DNA of 6,792 bases from Deltaproteobacteria bacterium (lineage in GTDB: Bacteria > Desulfobacterota > Desulfobacteria > Desulfobacterales > Desulfatirhabdiaceae), in contig JAPLJE010000281.1 in the NCBI GenBank assembly GCA_026388755.1, positions 1-6,792 of the forward strand. The letters are read 5' to 3'. The notes beneath the pieces are model-generated. The model was not told the DNA's origin. It ran no database searches and saw only the letters and a list, made by a program, of their open reading frames with translations. Numbering within the stretch: position 1 is the stretch's first letter; each line of letters starts with the position of its first letter. Below, one piece after another: positions 5,990 to 6,792 of this stretch. The position numbers and the translations under genes are program-made.

Positions 5990-6604
5990 ATGTGGAAGCC
6001 AGTAAGCCTGAGAACTCGAGTCTACGCCATATTGTTCACGCTCGTTGTCGTCACATTCATGGGCAGCATGATTATGGTGTGGTATACCTTCCGGATGGAA
6101 GAGATATTGACAGTCATTACCGAAAAGCATCTACAGTCTTTCCAGGCAGCTGAATCCCTGGAAACCGCTCTGGTAAACCAAAAAGGATTCGTGTCCTATT
6201 TTTTTCTGGACGGTGATCCGGAATGGCTTCGGCAGCTTGGGGAATACCGGCAGATTTTCAAGGAAAGACTGAATGCAGCCAGACATTTGGCGGACACCGA
6301 TATTCAGCTGGAGGCAATTGACCGGATTGACCATGAATACAGCGCCTATATTTCCGCTAAAGACCGTGTCATCGCGTTTTATAAGGACGGCGACAAAGAA
6401 AACGGTTTCAAACTGCACAAAGAAGTTCGCTATCTATTTTTTACCATTCTGGATTTGTGTGAACAGTACAAAGAAATGCAGGTTGATCGAATCCATAAAT
6501 TCTGGAACCGCTTCGCAAGCTTGCCGGGGAGGCCAGTCGCATGGGGACATCTGCTGCCTCACAGAATGAAATCAAATCCCTCAGTCACAGCGTCCACGAT
6601 CTGA
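5990..6604 (+). pseudogene. Sensor histidine kinase, 5' fragment (first membrane helix and periplasmic sensor), frame broken
   Basis: ATG 5990 is preferred: AAGGA lies eight bases upstream, and the protein then begins MWKPVSLRTR, directly before a membrane helix (residues 11-33, rich in V, L, F and M). The frame also extends up to a GTG at 5936, but that start has no ribosome site and adds a basic stretch of no clear use. Residues ~35-165 form a helical extracytoplasmic sensor region (FQAAESLETALVNQKGFVSY, then YFFLDGDPEWL on the same helix pair) like the four-helix sensors of chemoreceptors and kinases. The ligand is unknown. After DRIHK, near base 6498, the frame should run into a second membrane helix and a HAMP domain. 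Instead it gives about 35 unrelated residues and stops at 6604, while HAMP and HisKA appear in another frame. As written, this fragment would be an orphan sensor with one membrane helix and no kinase. Confidence 0.85.
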
Positions 6605-6792
6605 TCGATGATGTGGATCAGACCCACTCCGAACTCCAGAAAAGCCGCGAAACCCTGCTTCAGGCCGAAAAAATGGCGCTGGTCGGAAAGCTAGCTGCCG
6701 GCATGGCCCACAGCATTCGAAATCCATTCACCTCTGTGAAAATGCGCATGTTTTCTCTGGGCCGCACCCTGAAGTTGACGGAAACGCAAAAA
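6499..6792 (+). pseudogene. Sensor histidine kinase, 3' fragment (HAMP and HisKA), runs off the window
   Basis: In the frame one base behind the 5' fragment, the sequence is open from 6499, just after an in-frame TAA at 6496-6498, to the window end. It begins ILEPLRKLAGEASRMG, with NEIKSLSHSVHDL further on: the two helices of a HAMP linker. A coiled coil (ELQKSRETLLQAEKMALVGK) leads into the HisKA dimerisation and phosphoacceptor domain, AAGMAHSIRNPFTSVKM. The phosphorylated histidine is encoded at 6709-6711. The ATP-binding catalytic domain would lie beyond 6792. HAMP domains normally follow a membrane helix directly; here none is encoded upstream in any frame. The join near 6498 therefore looks like a deletion of at least some 60 bp, of length 3n+1, that removed the second membrane helix and shifted the frame. 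The receiver protein at 3415-3822 is the likely former partner. Confidence 0.85.
6526..6543 (+). promoter_or_regulatory. Possible internal ribosome binding site and ATG for the kinase 3' fragment
   Basis: GGGGAGG at 6526-6532 lies eight bases before an ATG at 6541 that is in frame with HAMP helix 2, HisKA and the rest of the kinase. Initiation here would give a soluble kinase lacking the membrane sensor and the first HAMP helix. The purine run also encodes Gly-Glu of the HAMP domain, so it may be coincidence. Ribosomes translating the upstream fragment pass over this site and stop at 6604, which would permit coupled reinitiation. Confidence 0.3.

Noticed and set aside
6490..6505. Programmed -1 frameshift joining the kinase fragments
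   Set aside because: There is no slippery heptamer at the junction, and a shift would still leave the protein without its second membrane helix.

Overview
The window looks like chromosomal DNA of a Gram-negative anaerobe-type bacterium, most plausibly a Desulfobacterota (deltaproteobacterial) sulfate-reducer relative. This is an inference. It rests on the gene types: a sigma-54 activator ending in a winged helix, a long PEP/pyruvate-binding protein without its catalytic barrel, a lipoprotein lytic transglycosylase with LysM repeats, and a two-component kinase and regulator. Base composition is moderate. No rRNA, tRNA, CRISPR array, insertion sequence or phage gene is visible.

Layout. (1) 1-539, plus strand: 3' end of a sigma-54-dependent activator gene, cut by the window edge. 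(2) 540-826: a 287-bp regulatory gap with two palindromes, a -24/-12 (sigma-54) promoter candidate and a possible 7-codon leader ORF. (3) 827-3466, plus: a protein with a PpsA/PPDK-type ATP-grasp domain and a phosphohistidine swivel domain, followed by an unusual C-terminal domain. Its last ~50 codons appear to be out of frame. (4) 3415-3822, minus: stand-alone receiver-domain response regulator. (5) 3870-5816, minus: MltD-like lipoprotein transglycosylase with three LysM domains, probably starting at TTG. (6) 5817-5989: divergent intergenic region with a 14-bp perfect palindrome. (7) 5990 to the window end, plus: a membrane sensor histidine kinase whose reading frame is broken. The sensor part is in one frame; the HAMP and HisKA parts continue in another, and the second transmembrane helix is missing between them.

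How the parts may work together (inference). The upstream activator could drive the PEP/pyruvate-binding gene through the sigma-54 promoter and palindromic sites. The receiver protein and the divergently encoded kinase would have been a natural pair, but the kinase as given cannot be made as one membrane protein. Two probable frame lesions lie in different genes (near 3311 and near 6499). This suggests either a decaying signalling locus or a faulty assembly, and resequencing or comparison with a close relative would decide. The most distinctive element is the barrel-less PEP-synthase-like protein: it keeps the nucleotide-binding residues and the swivel histidine, but lacks a recognisable domain for using PEP or pyruvate.
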